64,000 bases of DNA, taken from contig OUQQ01000149.1 in assembly GCA_900404475.1 (NCBI GenBank), positions 2,249 through 66,248 of the forward strand, in the 5' to 3' direction. Both the position numbers and the translations under genes were made by a program. Below the pieces are notes generated by a model. That model did no database searches. It saw only the letters and a program-made list of their open reading frames with translations, and had not been told where the DNA came from. Below, piece by piece: positions 1 through 10,603 of this stretch (within the stretch, counting starts at the first letter, position 1; each line of letters starts with the position of its first letter). This stretch comes from Spongospora subterranea. Its lineage: Eukaryota; Endomyxa; Phytomyxea; Plasmodiophorida; Plasmodiophoridae.

Positions 1-355
1 CTTCCTATTCAATCCGCCGTCAGGTTTGACGAGGACATGAGAAGTCACATTTTCGCATCATTTGAACCCGATAATGGTTTTACCCATCCAGTCGTGCATT
101 GAATGCCATTGATCCACTACTGCCCATATCGGTGTTCGACCATGTTTTTTATCACCACATTGTCCCGCTCAGGAAAACATTTCAACTGGCCCCAGGATAA
201 ACCCTTGTTTTCTTCAACACGATCTTCATTACCTCAGCAATATCAGTCTGCTGCTGGGCAGTTTGGATTACTTCAAACCCTTTCTCTTCCTTCGATCGAT
301 ATTTATCTCGTCACTGCCCATGTATCGAGCTGTAGAAATTGTGTATTAATTTGGT

Positions 356-1246
356 CTAGTTGAGAACATGGCTCTCGTACGTCGGGATCATGTACTTGAT
401 GTTGATGAACGCATCCTCTCCTCCATTGATCTCAAACAGCTCCAGCGTCTCCTCGATGAGATCTCCCATATTATCCCTTTTTCTCTGCCCGTAATCGATC
501 GCGTCCCCGTTGTTAACTGTCTCAACAACCAACACATGTTGATTACTGACGGTTCGCTGGCGATATCCAATGCGTCGTACCGTTGGTATTCTTGAACAGA
601 TTGAACACAGGAAGGATCTGCCTGTAATATGGGACCAGCGCTTCCCCGATCCTATCCCCGGCCTGAACCAACTGCTGCAGCACTTGCAATAACGGGCAAA
701 TAATCTCGGGATCGCGAGTGTTCAACGCCGCTGTGAGAAAGGGGATCAGATCAAGATCCCCAACAATACACGGCGACCTCACTTTTAATCGGAATGATAA
801 TCTGTGGGATCACAGGAAGAACTTTTTCTGGACCATTCGATAGCAGATCTTTAGTTCCGGCAAATGCAAGGAACCGGTACGGCTCCGTTTTCTCGCGAAG
901 CCCGTCAACGAATATCGGCAGATAGTGATGGAAATCCAGCTTGGCGATATCAGCCTGTTTTCGTGGCGGAAACCATCATTCGTATCCAATTGCTGCTTTG
1001 AGAACCCAGGTTTACCTTCCACTGGACTCGACGCGTTGCCCCAGCAAAGAGAACACGAATAGGGAGATCGCCCCGATCGTAGAACCGACGGAACTGTGTG
1101 ATTTCCGTTGAGGGTCTGATCTTCTTCGCTCCGACACGAGCTGGTCCTTTGTCCTTATCATGCAGTTTCGGTTTGGCTAAACTCGACGATGCCCCGCCTT
1201 TGCCGACCATCTTCATGTACAGTTGCCGGCGCGGGTTCGCCTTCAT
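356..1246 (-). CDS. PACRG: Parkin co-regulated gene protein (axonemal inner-junction protein)
   Basis: Four exons (1246-1016, 954-783, 730-581, 516-356) join to 237 codons with GT-AG introns of 61, 52 and 64 bp. The product matches PACRG from end to end: [57 protein letters not shown], and the ending [18 protein letters not shown]. In the family this is an alpha-helical HEAT-like protein that binds microtubules and, with FAP20, forms the inner junction between A and B tubules of ciliary doublets. Its presence implies a ciliated or flagellated life stage. The ATG at 1246 was chosen because the basic N-terminus follows directly; an internal Met 10 codons later is possible. The stop codon of the upstream gene on the same strand overlaps this ATG. 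Family assignment is secure; exon edges are inferred from frame and homology. Confidence 0.95.
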
Positions 1247-2441
1247 TTGCTGCGCGGTTTGAGAACAATTCGAAACGCATGAGCCGGGACGACGTGAATT
1301 ACCTTCTCGGCATTCAGATGCGATTGCAATGCCGTTGCCATATTCGCCCTGAATACTGTCAACCCAATCACGCTATTCCGATGAACCGAATCGATGTAAA
1401 TATCCGATATTTTGATCAACCGATCAATACCTCGTTAAGATCTACCACCTCGATCGGAACAGGCACAACTTTGGTGGGTCATCGAAATCAGATTTCGGTT
1501 CGGTTTCCATTGATGCAGGTCGTGGAGTGATGTTTCTTGAAAATTGTTCATGATTCCTGTCGAGAAAAGTGCCCATGGACTGGGAAAACGTAATCAATTC
1601 GCAGAGCAGCTCGAGAGGTGTTGAGTTATCATGATTTGCCAAACTCGCCGTTATTGCCGCCGACCATTCCATATATCCAAAGCAAAGCGGCCAATGACCG
1701 ATCATACAAGCTGATAAAGACTCGTATTGCGGCACAGGTCTTCTAGTGATTTCAGGGTGGTTTATGGAAGCATGTACAGGGCACAATGTTCTTTGGCCGT
1801 TGCGTTGACATTAGTTGCAATTGGGACACAAATGCCATTACTTTTAACGCTCAACACCGGCATCGTTGCCTCCATGNGATCTACCACCTCGATCGGAACA
1901 GGCACAACTTTGGTGGGTCATCGAAATCAGATTTCGGTTCGGTTTCCATTGATGCAGGTCGAGGAGTGATGTTTCTTGAAAATTTGTTCATGATTCCTGT
2001 CGAGAAAAGTGCCCATGGACTGGGAAAACGTAATCAATTCGCAGAGCAGCTCGAGAGGTGTTGAGTTATCATGATTTGCCAAACTCGCCGTTATTGCCGC
2101 CGACCATTCCATATATCCAAAGCAAAGCGGCCAATGACCAATCATACAAGCTGATAAAGACTCGTATTGCGGCACAGGTCTACTAGTGATTTCAGGGTGG
2201 TTTGTGGAAGCATGTACAGGGCACAATGTTCTTTGGCCGTTGCGTTGACATTAGTTGCAATTGGGACACAAATGCCATTACTTTTAACGCTCAACACCGG
2301 CATCGTTGCCTCCATGATGTATTTTACTTCAGATAGCGATAAGCTGATCCGAAATTTATCCCGGAAACTGCAACAGTGCTGCGCGACGTGTCTTAATCGC
2401 AAATGAGCAGTTTGATCTCCTTCTAACTTAAGCGGTTGCAA
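1243..2441 (-). CDS. Unrecognised multi-exon gene upstream of PACRG
   Basis: Open segments on the minus strand look coding but belong to no family I recognise. The upstream part has an ATG near 2325 (MEATMPVLSVKSNGICVPIA...), and the last exon runs to a TGA at 1245-1243 with the ending [17 protein letters not shown]. The middle cannot be resolved because it is present twice around the n at 1876 and the two copies differ. One copy has a stop (TAA) where the other has CAA. That is tolerable only if this stretch is intronic, for example a GTACAT...TATCAG intron. The true locus is therefore about 440 bp shorter than drawn. Hydrophobic stretches exist in some frames but I would not call a domain. 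Confidence 0.4.
1439..2314. repeat. Near-identical 437-bp copies flanking a single n (contig-end overlap)
   Basis: Bases 1439-1875 and 1877-2314 are the same sequence apart from a handful of substitutions and a one-base indel in an A/T run near 1540/1981. They abut a single n at 1876. This is the pattern of two overlapping contig ends, or two haplotypes, placed side by side by a scaffolder. Confidence 0.9.
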
Positions 2442-2871
2442 CAGGAGCTAAACCGTCGTCCTTTACGACGAAATCAACTTTCTATCTTCCGCCTTGAGCT
2501 TGAATAAAGGCGATCTGGTTGGTTACAGAGCATCTTTGTCGCTGGACGCTGCCGTCGAATTTCGTACTATTATCACATTTTAATGTTTAATGTCATTGTG
2601 AACAGTTGGAATAGTTGACGATTCGTGTACTGATGCAGTAATTGAAGATTCCGTTTTCTTTTTCTGCAAATTCCTAGATTCTGTTGACGACTTTATCTAA
2701 CCTCGATCTTATCGTTACATTGGTCAAATGAAGATCCGTTTTTGTAAGTGATGCTCGAACGAATGTTATTATTATTGAATAAATTGCATGTTTTATGTCC
2801 CACAGCCCACAATGTCGACTGCTGTTCACTTGTCAAAGTCCGCGCGAATTGTCAACACTGTACCCGAGATC

Positions 2872-3855
2872 ATGGCGACGTGGGAAGCGGCTGTCGCTGC
2901 GATCGTATTGTTGGCTGTGTGCCATGGAAGCAAGGACACCTTGATGAAAGGTGTCCGATAAACTCATGTGGATGTTTATCTTTGGTTTGCCTTACTATCT
3001 GCACAATAGATTACCCGGCCGTCACGTACTTTAGCGCTCCTCAAATCATTCACAACGATAATAAGTTCAGGCTACATTCCCATGCGATCAATTATGGCAA
3101 TAGTCCAGGATCGGGTCAGCAATCCGTCACTGGATTCGATCAGTATGTAGAATTCTGGAGCTGTTGATCCTTGTTTGTTGATTGATGCGAATAGGGCGCA
3201 CCATGAAAATCTGTTCCAAATCGTAGCTGCGTACGGGAAACCTGCTATACCCACAGGTCTTGCGATAACTGGTTTGATGCTGGATTTTGCTCAGATTTAT
3301 ACGAAACAGGGACCAACATTTCTTGCGGTAGTACCATTCGTCTCAAACATGTTGGGACGCAAAAATTCCTGCATAGCCATTTACACAAATCGCCGTTATC
3401 TCAAAATCAAGAGGTGCTATCTCCAAAGGATCTTTGTATTAAGTGTTGACTGTAATTGTTGTCAGGTGAGCTGTTTCGGAAATGATGCAGGCAGCGATTC
3501 CGGTGACAATTGGAAAGTCGTCTGCTCGGAAACGTTTTGGGGTCGAAAAACTGTGGTGGAATTTCTTCATGTAGATACTCAGAAATATTTGGCAATGAAA
3601 CAGAATAGCATGTATACCAACGCTAATTGTCCTCAATGTCCAATCATCGGACAACTTGAAGTATTTTGCCAAGGACAATCGAACAGGGATACTAAGTTTA
3701 AGGTTAGGATATCTGTCTCCGTACTTTGGAAAGCTGATGAACGTCATTGCTTCCAGGCGGCAGAAGGTATATATCACCGGCTTCCAACCCAGGATGATGT
3801 CGAAGTTGAGGATGATGACGATTCTAGCGGTGAAAATTATGAGCGCGATCTATAA
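2872..3855 (+). CDS. SDF2: SDF2-like ER-lumenal MIR-domain protein
   Basis: Six exons (2872-2950, 3010-3142, 3195-3256, 3295-3413, 3466-3702, 3757-3855) join to 242 codons. Introns are 59, 51, 38, 52 and 54 bp. A signal peptide (MATWEAAVAAIVLLAVCHG) precedes MIR repeats with the family hallmarks LHSHAINYGN, GSGQQSVTG, CGSTIRLKHVGT, FLHSHLHKSPLS and the region ending KAAEGIYHRLP. SDF2 proteins work in the ER lumen with Hsp40/BiP chaperones in folding and O-mannosylation quality control. The C-terminus carries an acidic run and ends in ERDL, where animal SDF2L1 has an HDEL-type retrieval signal. Its stop lies 50 bp from that of the convergent TBCE gene. The 38-bp intron is supported because conserved residues lie on both sides. 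Confidence 0.93.
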
Positions 3856-3904
3856 AATTTCCGTTGTACAGTAAATGATAACTCGGTGTCGTTTTGTACC
3901 GCTT

Positions 3905-5873
3905 TTAATTACAGCAATTTTGCGAACCATTGACTGGTTCCTTTGCTTCAATAATAATCTCGCTCTTTGTCGCAATGGAATAATATTCTAGAGGATATTC
4001 ATGGTCGTGTAATAGCATTGGAAACGCAGATTCACTATCGAAGTAGTACAAATCGACCTCAAAAGCTGGATCGATTTTGAATACGCGTCGGGAAAGTTGT
4101 AAAAGCAATGCGACAGACATGGAAGGTAAGACATTGCGAACGACTGGTACCATCGTCATTGATGCAGGCAAGTTCGATCGTAAAGTTAACGATATAGTCT
4201 CTCCCGAATCGCGCAGAGTTTGATCAGAGGATCGAGAGAGGTGAATTGCGTCTGTAGCACTTTTCAGAACAGCCCCATATGTAATATGTTGCCAAAGTAC
4301 CGTGATATTCAGAAAGCAAAGTTATATGCCGCCTAGACGTTTTGAATATAGCAGAGGTTGAGCAGTAATTGATGAACTCCAATTCTGAATTTTTTCGCTC
4401 CTTTCTGGTGACCTGACTCCGATTGAGAATAGTCAAGCCAGACAATAGCCCAATAACTAGCGTCACTTTTTCAAAGACAGAAATATTTTGATGATAACAA
4501 TAGCGTACGTAATCTTCTGCCACGACTCGCTCCAACTGTAGCCTCGAACGGATTATTTTGAACTCTTAGAGTAGTTAATGAGTTTAAATTTTGCAGTTGA
4601 TCGAACGCGTCAATTGTCGAAAACTTGTTGCCGTACAACGATAAAGAAACGAGGCTTTTGAAGTCTTCTGCTGTGATAACTCCGACTTGAGATAAGTAAT
4701 TATTGTTTACGACCAACTCAGTCAGGCTATGCAAGAAAATTACAAACATTAAAAAAAAATGAAGATGTTGGGAACCTGTGAAGTCGTGCAAACGCGCTTA
4801 ATTGATGCCAATCGCCGATGGCGTTGCCTGTAAGATCTAAAAGTTTTAAACAGCTCAGGCTGTAATCAGAAAATCCAGGGAAACTTCTTAGATTGTTATC
4901 ACAGAGATATAACTGCTCGAGACGTGAAAAACAAGATCGTGACGAAAGGTAGGAAACCTAAACAATTGATTGGCAAATCCGCGCGCTGATGTCCAAAAAC
5001 ACTTACATGCGACCAAATATTTTGTATGTCGTTAACCATGAGGACCCTAAGCTGGGGCAGCGCTTTTTCCAATCGAAGGGCAAATTCTTCGGGCAGGTCA
5101 AGATTCATCAAGTTCCGACCCAATCGCAACTCAGATACGCTTGCTGGCAACCTCAGAAGTTGATTCCAATCCGTCAACAGAGTATTTTCCAAGTCTATTT
5201 CTGTTGCATCTAAATAGCTATGAGCCCTGGATTACATATTGGCGATGAAGACAACCGACTTGGGCAAATTGAAGAAAAGTTCTCATCGACGGAATCGACG
5301 TTTGTGTCATGGACAGACATTAGTAGAAGATTTTCAATTTGAGATTGTTTCGAAATGACCCTTGATTCGCCTACGAAATGATCATTATAACGGCATGGAA
5401 GCCACTCTGCAATTGGTAATACCGACAAATTCTACATTGATTCTGAATTCTCCAGATCGTTCAGTATTCTTTCCAATTAGAAAGTTTTCACCAGCTGATA
5501 AGCATTAGTTGACATTATTCACCTATAGTGTTTCACCTTCTGATTGGTCAGCATATTTAGCTTTGACGGCGTCTAGAAGTGTTATCGCTCGCGAGCATTG
5601 ATCAGGTCTAACGAAAGATCCTGAACGTGAATTTGCACAGCTGAAATATCTTTTATCCCGAACCAAACCGTCGTGTCTTCCACGAGATGGCTGATCCCAT
5701 TCCACTCCAAGCCATTCACCCTTACTGCCTTCAACCTAACGACACCACAAAATTAATACCACATCCCGCAACAGCATGAGCATTTGGAAACACACCTGCC
5801 CAATATATCGTATGGTCGCTTTGCATTGGTCTTTTCCAGCCCGAACTCTCTGTAGCAGCATCCAGGATTCCAT
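3905..5873 (-). CDS. TBCE: Tubulin-specific chaperone E (tubulin folding cofactor E)
   Basis: The gene has at least eight short exons. From the ATG at 5873 the product starts MESWMLLQRV and runs into a CAP-Gly domain (GEWLGVEWDQPSRGRHDG, RYFSC, GSFVRP). Next comes the TBCE linker motif VEFVG...SKQSQIENL, then leucine-rich repeats (RLEQLYLCDNNL, LTELVVNNNYLS, LVSLSLYGNKFS, LTTLRVQNNPF). The LRR cap contains LTILNRSQVTRKERKNSEL, and a C-terminal ubiquitin-like domain ends the protein (LEYYSIATKSEIIIEA). TBCE binds alpha-tubulin and, with cofactors C and D, drives tubulin dimer assembly. Domain order is as in animal and fungal TBCE. The N-terminus is short and the CAP-Gly start slightly atypical. 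A divergent gene begins only about 30 bp upstream. Confidence 0.92.
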
Positions 5874-5902
5874 GGTCTTTTCCGAATTAGAACAGCACGG
5901 AG

Positions 5903-8096
5903 ATGTCCGCCCTTATTCCCGTGATGATCCGCCAACGCCAATGTGGTAATGAAGAGCGGTCAGGGGAGCTATCTCTGTACCGTCAACAACTCCACCCATT
6001 CTCATGCTGCACCTCCTCTACACTGTCCCAGACTGCTGCACACATCATCGTTACCACAGCATGCCCATACTGCTACACTGAACGCGGCCTTCATCTGATC
6101 GCATTCTGTTGATTGTGGCGCTGGTTCCAGGAAGCCATGGAACGCGATACTTCCTGGCTGGATCAGTGCAGGCAGGCAATACTCAACACTGAAGAGTGGC
6201 AAACCATTTCCATTACGATCTATCAGCAGCTGCAAAATGCTCTGGCGGAAGATCGCGCAGGTTTTTTCTCTGATCTTTCTCCCGACGAACAACTTGCCTA
6301 TATGGGTAAAATCGAGGAACGGTGTACGTCTTCCTGCCTGGAAAGTGCCTGATTGTTGACTGTAATTTTTATAGTCGTTAACCTACCGTCGTATCCTTCG
6401 TTTATGAAAAAATTATCCGGAATTGTTGACCAGTCCATTGCCAATGTGGTCGACTCAAGCTCTGATGAATCGTCGTCATCATCGAGACTTCAGCGTATTC
6501 TTGAGTATACATCCGCTGCCGCAGCGTCTCTGTTGAGGTCGTCTTCGAATTCGATGGCTACCGAGACTTTTCAGCGTCTGAAGATACTAAAAAATATACC
6601 ACTTTCTAGCACGCTGCGCCGTGATGTAGTGTTATTTGCCTTGAGTACAAAGCCAACAAAACAGTTACATGCGTTTTGGTAGGTATGGCGCCTTTGCCTG
6701 TCCTATCCTTCGATTAGAAGCTCATTCCAGGTATGTTTTTCGTAGCCAAATTGCTAAATGCGGCAGATTAACCACCGTTTCGGAATAAAGGAGAAATTCG
6801 CATCCAGTAATGGCCTTCTTACCGAGCAGGAGTTGGATATTGGTTCAAAGGTGGAATAGTTTAATTTGGATGAAAGCTTACTCAAAGGGATTTTTGCAGT
6901 GTGAAGCCATCTTGATTAAATCGTTTCCGCAGCTGTTAGGAGACCACGAATTTCTATCCGATATGAGGACTGTATTGGCATTTCTTGATGCTGAATCCAT
7001 GCCCATTCATGCAACCGCTTTTTATTTTATATTTCCTGCATTATTTGCATATCGTAGAGGTATTCAACGACATTGATATTTTACTCGCACCTTAAACACT
7101 GTAAAGGTCCTGAAAAAAGGAGCGATGCCCTAACTGATATTGTCGAACATATGGCCGCCCTTGAGCGAGCTAACTATGTTCTAACGTTAGTAGATCAACA
7201 GATGTTCACAACTTTCGTAATACGGCTTGACGCCGACCTAAAAGCCAAGGATCCCGAATTGTACAAAGTTAGCTGCAATATTGGGGTTGTTTGTAGACGG
7301 TGTATAAACAATAATAGGTCATCGAGAGAGTGTCGATCGAAAGGCGATCTGTGGGTAGTTCCGCCAGCGGCAAACTTTCTTCTTATTCCGCAGGAATCCG
7401 TTCATATGCAGTTGTTAGCGGCTTGGAGGTACCTCTCTGTTTGTTCAAGTAATATAAGTTGGTGTTTAAAACTCTACAGGATGCGTTGGACGAACTCTGC
7501 CAATATAATTTCATCCGAGTTTGCTCCATCCCCGTAATGATGTACGTTTGGGATCAGCTAATTCTATCTAGATGGGAAGCGCTACCTCGACTCTCGGTCG
7601 TGTTCCTTGTCTGTTTACGGAAACCGCTTCTCAAGGTACTTGGATATCTATGGCTCTTGTGATATCTGTTGAACCCTTTAGTGCACATCAGCATTGGCGT
7701 TCTGCCAAGTCATTTCCCGTCTAGGCCCACACTTACAACTTGGTTCGCTTCAGCGTAGTATGACAGTTTTGTACTCGATTCAAAGGCCGCATTCATTGTT
7801 CGATGGACCTGGCACTATTTTTTCAGCGACTGCGTTTCCTGGAAACAAAGTTGAAGGTTTGCTGAAACATGTACGTCATAATATAATATGGGATTTCAAC
7901 AGTCTTTGTTTTGTCAGGATTCAATCTGTCAGGTCTAGGGAAGTTTGATGACGAATACGAGCAACATCAGAGTCGCATCGAAGACATAATGAAATTATGG
8001 AAAAAGAGATCGCGTCAATTGGCATATTGGGTAATGTTTATCAGAGCAAGATCCATCATTCATGCAACTGCAAGCCCCGATAAACCCATCACCTAA
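5903..8096 (+). CDS. Unrecognised multi-exon cytosolic protein
   Basis: Several exon-like open segments on the plus strand are separated by short GT-AG introns, for example GTACGT...TATAG near 6325-6375. The clearest coding parts are EAMERDTSWLDQCRQAILN...LSPDEQLAYMGKIEER (6131-6325), a Ser-rich stretch with VVDSSSDESSSSS (6376-6620), DHEFLSDMRTVLAFLDAES (6940-7020), DIVEHMAALERANYVLTLVDQQ (7130-7205) and a C-terminal helix, KFDDEYEQHQSRIEDIMKLW (7935-8000), before a stop at 8094-8096. It appears alpha-helical with no signal peptide. The helix is loosely reminiscent of the C-terminus of gamma-tubulin complex proteins, but I do not claim this. The N-terminal exon is uncertain: an ATG at 5903, or one at 6137. 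Confidence 0.5.
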
Positions 8097-8106
8097 TTTC
8101 TTTAAA

Positions 8107-8422
8107 CTTTGATTTACACAACATGTACTTAATCAAACCATTTTGCTTCGCGGGCACCAGACGCGCAATCCGTATCATTGATTCTGCTTTCGGTTGTTGA
8201 AGTGTGTGAACGATTAACGTCTTTCTAAATTAACTGCATCGGCAGGCCAATATTGCAACGCTCACTTTGATTTACACAACATGTACTTAATCAAACGATT
8301 TTGCTTCGCGGGCACCAGACGCGCAATCCATATCATTGATTCCGCTTTCGGTTGTTGAAGTGTGTGAACGATTAACGTCTTTCTAAATTAACTGCATCGG
8401 CAGGCCAATATTGCAACGCTCC
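8107..8422. repeat. Two tandem copies of a 158-bp unit
   Basis: The units 8107-8264 and 8265-8422 are nearly identical (a few substitutions). They share tttgatttacacaacatgta at the start and ccaatattgcaacgctc at the end. No coding potential is visible. It lies at the left edge of a mobile-element island. Confidence 0.9.
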
Positions 8423-8640
8423 GTGGGAAGCGCCTCGAAAAAGAACATGAGGATTGTGACACTTTGGAAAAAAGACACTATCAAACAATGGCTGGAACGT
8501 TTTCATTGATGATTTTGCCAGGCTCCCAAGTACACTTTCACAGTAGTTAGCCAGTACTGTAGATTGATTCTGAAGGGCATTCGAATGCTGTCAGTTGGGC
8601 GAAAGCGGCGCCTGCGCGTGTCCATCACCTGTGTAATGAT
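8423..8640. other. Non-coding stretch between tandem repeat and inverted repeat
   Basis: No open frame or recognisable element was seen here. It connects the 158-bp tandem repeat to the left arm of the 42-bp inverted repeat. Confidence 0.5.
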
Positions 8641-9240
8641 CACGCGCCTAAGGAATGCTGCCACCAACACGTTTACACGGTCAAACCAGTTATGTTTCCA
8701 CAGTTGGGATGAGCATAGGTCCTCTAGGAGATAATACTAATTCAGCATGGCTTTGATGTTACCATCATATACCATGAACTTCATTTCCTACAATAAATCA
8801 TTCTGATATTCATCGGTTTATGTCAGCATCGTTTGACTTTGAGAGATTAACAGTCGAATTCGCGCATATTCACTACATCCTGCGTGTGCACTTGATTCAG
8901 TAGTAACGCTGCTGAGGAGAAGTGCAGATAATCGATTTGGCCTTCTTATCAGCTTGTTGATCTTCCCTGCTCATTGGCCTGTCAAGGGGTCCTTCAATGA
9001 ACCTCTCAAGTTCTTTTGTCGAAAGGTACTTTGTAACCTTTTGTTGCCAAAGAAGTGAATCGTCATCGTCAGAACCGTCGAATTTCTTGATAGCGGACAG
9101 AACTTCCTGCGTTATCTCGGCAACTCTAACGTTTCGGAGCGGAATCACACTGTACCAAGAGTCTATTGGTTATTCGATCTGACATCAACCGATGATTAGA
9201 CCGTGTAAACGTGTTGGTGGCAGCATTCCTTAGGCGCGTG
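8641..9240. mobile_element. 600-bp element bounded by a perfect 42-bp inverted repeat
   Basis: Bases 8641-8682 (cacgcgcctaaggaatgctg...) are the exact reverse complement of 9199-9240 (...cagcattccttaggcgcgtg). The interior is about 516 bp and carries the copia-gag-like fragment. I could not identify a convincing target-site duplication: the flanks are ...gtgtaatgat and ctaaccgatg... . Perfect long arms suggest a recent origin, either a non-autonomous element or a rearrangement between two inverted copies. Confidence 0.7.
8897..9148 (-). pseudogene. Copia-type retrotransposon Gag N-terminal fragment
   Basis: The 83-codon open frame has the layout of the Ty1/copia Gag N-terminal domain (UBN2/DUF4219 type): IKKFDGSDDDDSLLWQQKVT, a YLSTKELERFIEGP segment, then ADKKAKSIICTSPQ. 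It has no ATG at the left edge and stops before any zinc knuckle, protease or polymerase, so it is a remnant. It lies wholly inside the 42-bp inverted repeat pair. Confidence 0.55.
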
Positions 9241-9559
9241 CTAACCGATGTCATTGGCTCGGCAGACACCAGGTTGTAACGTATGCATTTACATCTTGAT
9301 CATGTTACCCTGCGCCGGGATAGACGCCCTGATTACGCGCTGACTGGCCGATTACCTTTCCCAGCTACAATGCAGTAAATTTAGCGGTGCGGGGCCTGGA
9401 AATTAGAGTTCGTATTTTATACTGGCCATTTTTTTTTAATCAATGATGTGGAGCCTTTAGAGCCTGGTTCTAGCGAAAAAAAAATGCTGAAAATAAATGA
9501 GGCCAATGTGGTTGCGCAAAACCGTCAGCCAAAGCTGAAAGAACCGAGCCCTGCGTCGA
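9241..9559. other. Non-coding stretch inside mobile-element island
   Basis: A/T-rich in part, with poly-T and poly-A runs near 9430 and 9478. No open frame of note. It may hold the left end of the Harbinger-like element, but I could not define terminal repeats. Confidence 0.4.
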
Positions 9560-10549
9560 CGTCCGATGGTCTTTAGAAATGATTAAAATGCTGCTTCAGC
9601 AGCGAAAGAACCGTGGCTTGTTTTTAAACGCGACAGACAAAAAAGCCTTGATTAGAGGTTGGGAACGTGTAACTCCCGGTCTTGAAAGTTAAAAACAAGT
9701 TTCAGTACTTGCAAGAACGTATCGTGCTGTCCAAGCTCACGATATAAAAACTGGCAATGTCAGGATCCCGAAGAAACCACTATACTGGGATGCATTAGTC
9801 AACCACTTTGGTGATCGTGAAGGAATGGCTCACCGTAGTCTGACTTCAACCGCCGATTTTGAATTCTGACGGAGGAGAATCAGATTCCGATGAGAATGAC
9901 AATTTACCCCGATCGCTGCCATTCTCTACGCCAGCAAAGCGTTTTTTTTGTCGCGTTTGAAAACAAGTAGGCATGGTTCTTTCGCTGCTGAGAGCATCTC
10001 CACCGCAGAGTAATAGCGGTATTTTACCCCTTTGAGCTTTTCCGCAATCTCCCTCGCACATTAGGGGAACAAAGTCGAAATTGTGCGTCGCAAACTCGCA
10101 ATCTGACTGGTATTTCGATTCAATCGAGGTCGAGGACCTCGAAACTTCATTGCAGAAAACATATACAGATGAGGGACATGCGTCGAATGATCGCCGCCGT
10201 CGTCATTCCTAGCGTTGTCGCGTTTATTGCACAAGCCCTTGCCAGTATTCTTGACGCCGTGGATGAAGAATATGATGAGGATGGTTCCGATTGCGGCGAT
10301 CGGAAGGTCCGCGCTTTCGACACGCTGGGTTTGAACATAGAAGAGGGCTTGCAATCAATCAGCGAAGCGTTGTTGAAACCGGAAGTACTCGCAGCTTCCG
10401 ATGGCGAACACGTCAAACAAATTCACGACCTCGCTACCTCCACCCATCAACTGCTTCTTGAAAGTAAACAATACACTGTTAAATTGGTGGAGACTCAGGA
10501 AGCGATGATCCAGTTACTTGGCCGTTCATCTCAGATAAAAAGGAACTAA
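9560..10549 (+). pseudogene. Myb/SANT-like protein of a PIF/Harbinger element (probably decayed)
   Basis: Translated with a few interruptions, this stretch gives a trihelix/Myb-like DNA-binding pattern (NRGLFLNATDKKALIRGWER, then VRIPKKPLYWDALVNHFGDR). An acidic linker (SDGGESDSDENDN) and a helical C-terminal part follow (10169-10549, DEEYDEDGSDCGDRK, ending LLGRSSQIKRN). PIF/Harbinger transposons encode exactly such a Myb/SANT-like accessory protein beside the transposase. A transposase fragment follows on the opposite strand, which supports the call. Frames are broken at about 9690 and 9870, so either introns or decay are present. Confidence 0.45.
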
Positions 10550-10603
10550 TGTACATCAACCATATATTGAATGATCTAACAATCACTGCCGAATTTGATC
10601 TTG

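Noticed and set aside
103..363. 86-codon open frame on the plus strand
   Set aside because: No motif; it lies antisense to, and just beyond, the PACRG 3' end, and has an atypical Cys/Ser composition. Treated as chance.
1439..2314. Tandem gene duplication at 1.4-2.3 kb (and at the other three n sites)
   Set aside because: The copies abut a single n and stop exactly at it in all four cases, which is the signature of unmerged contig overlap, not of biology.
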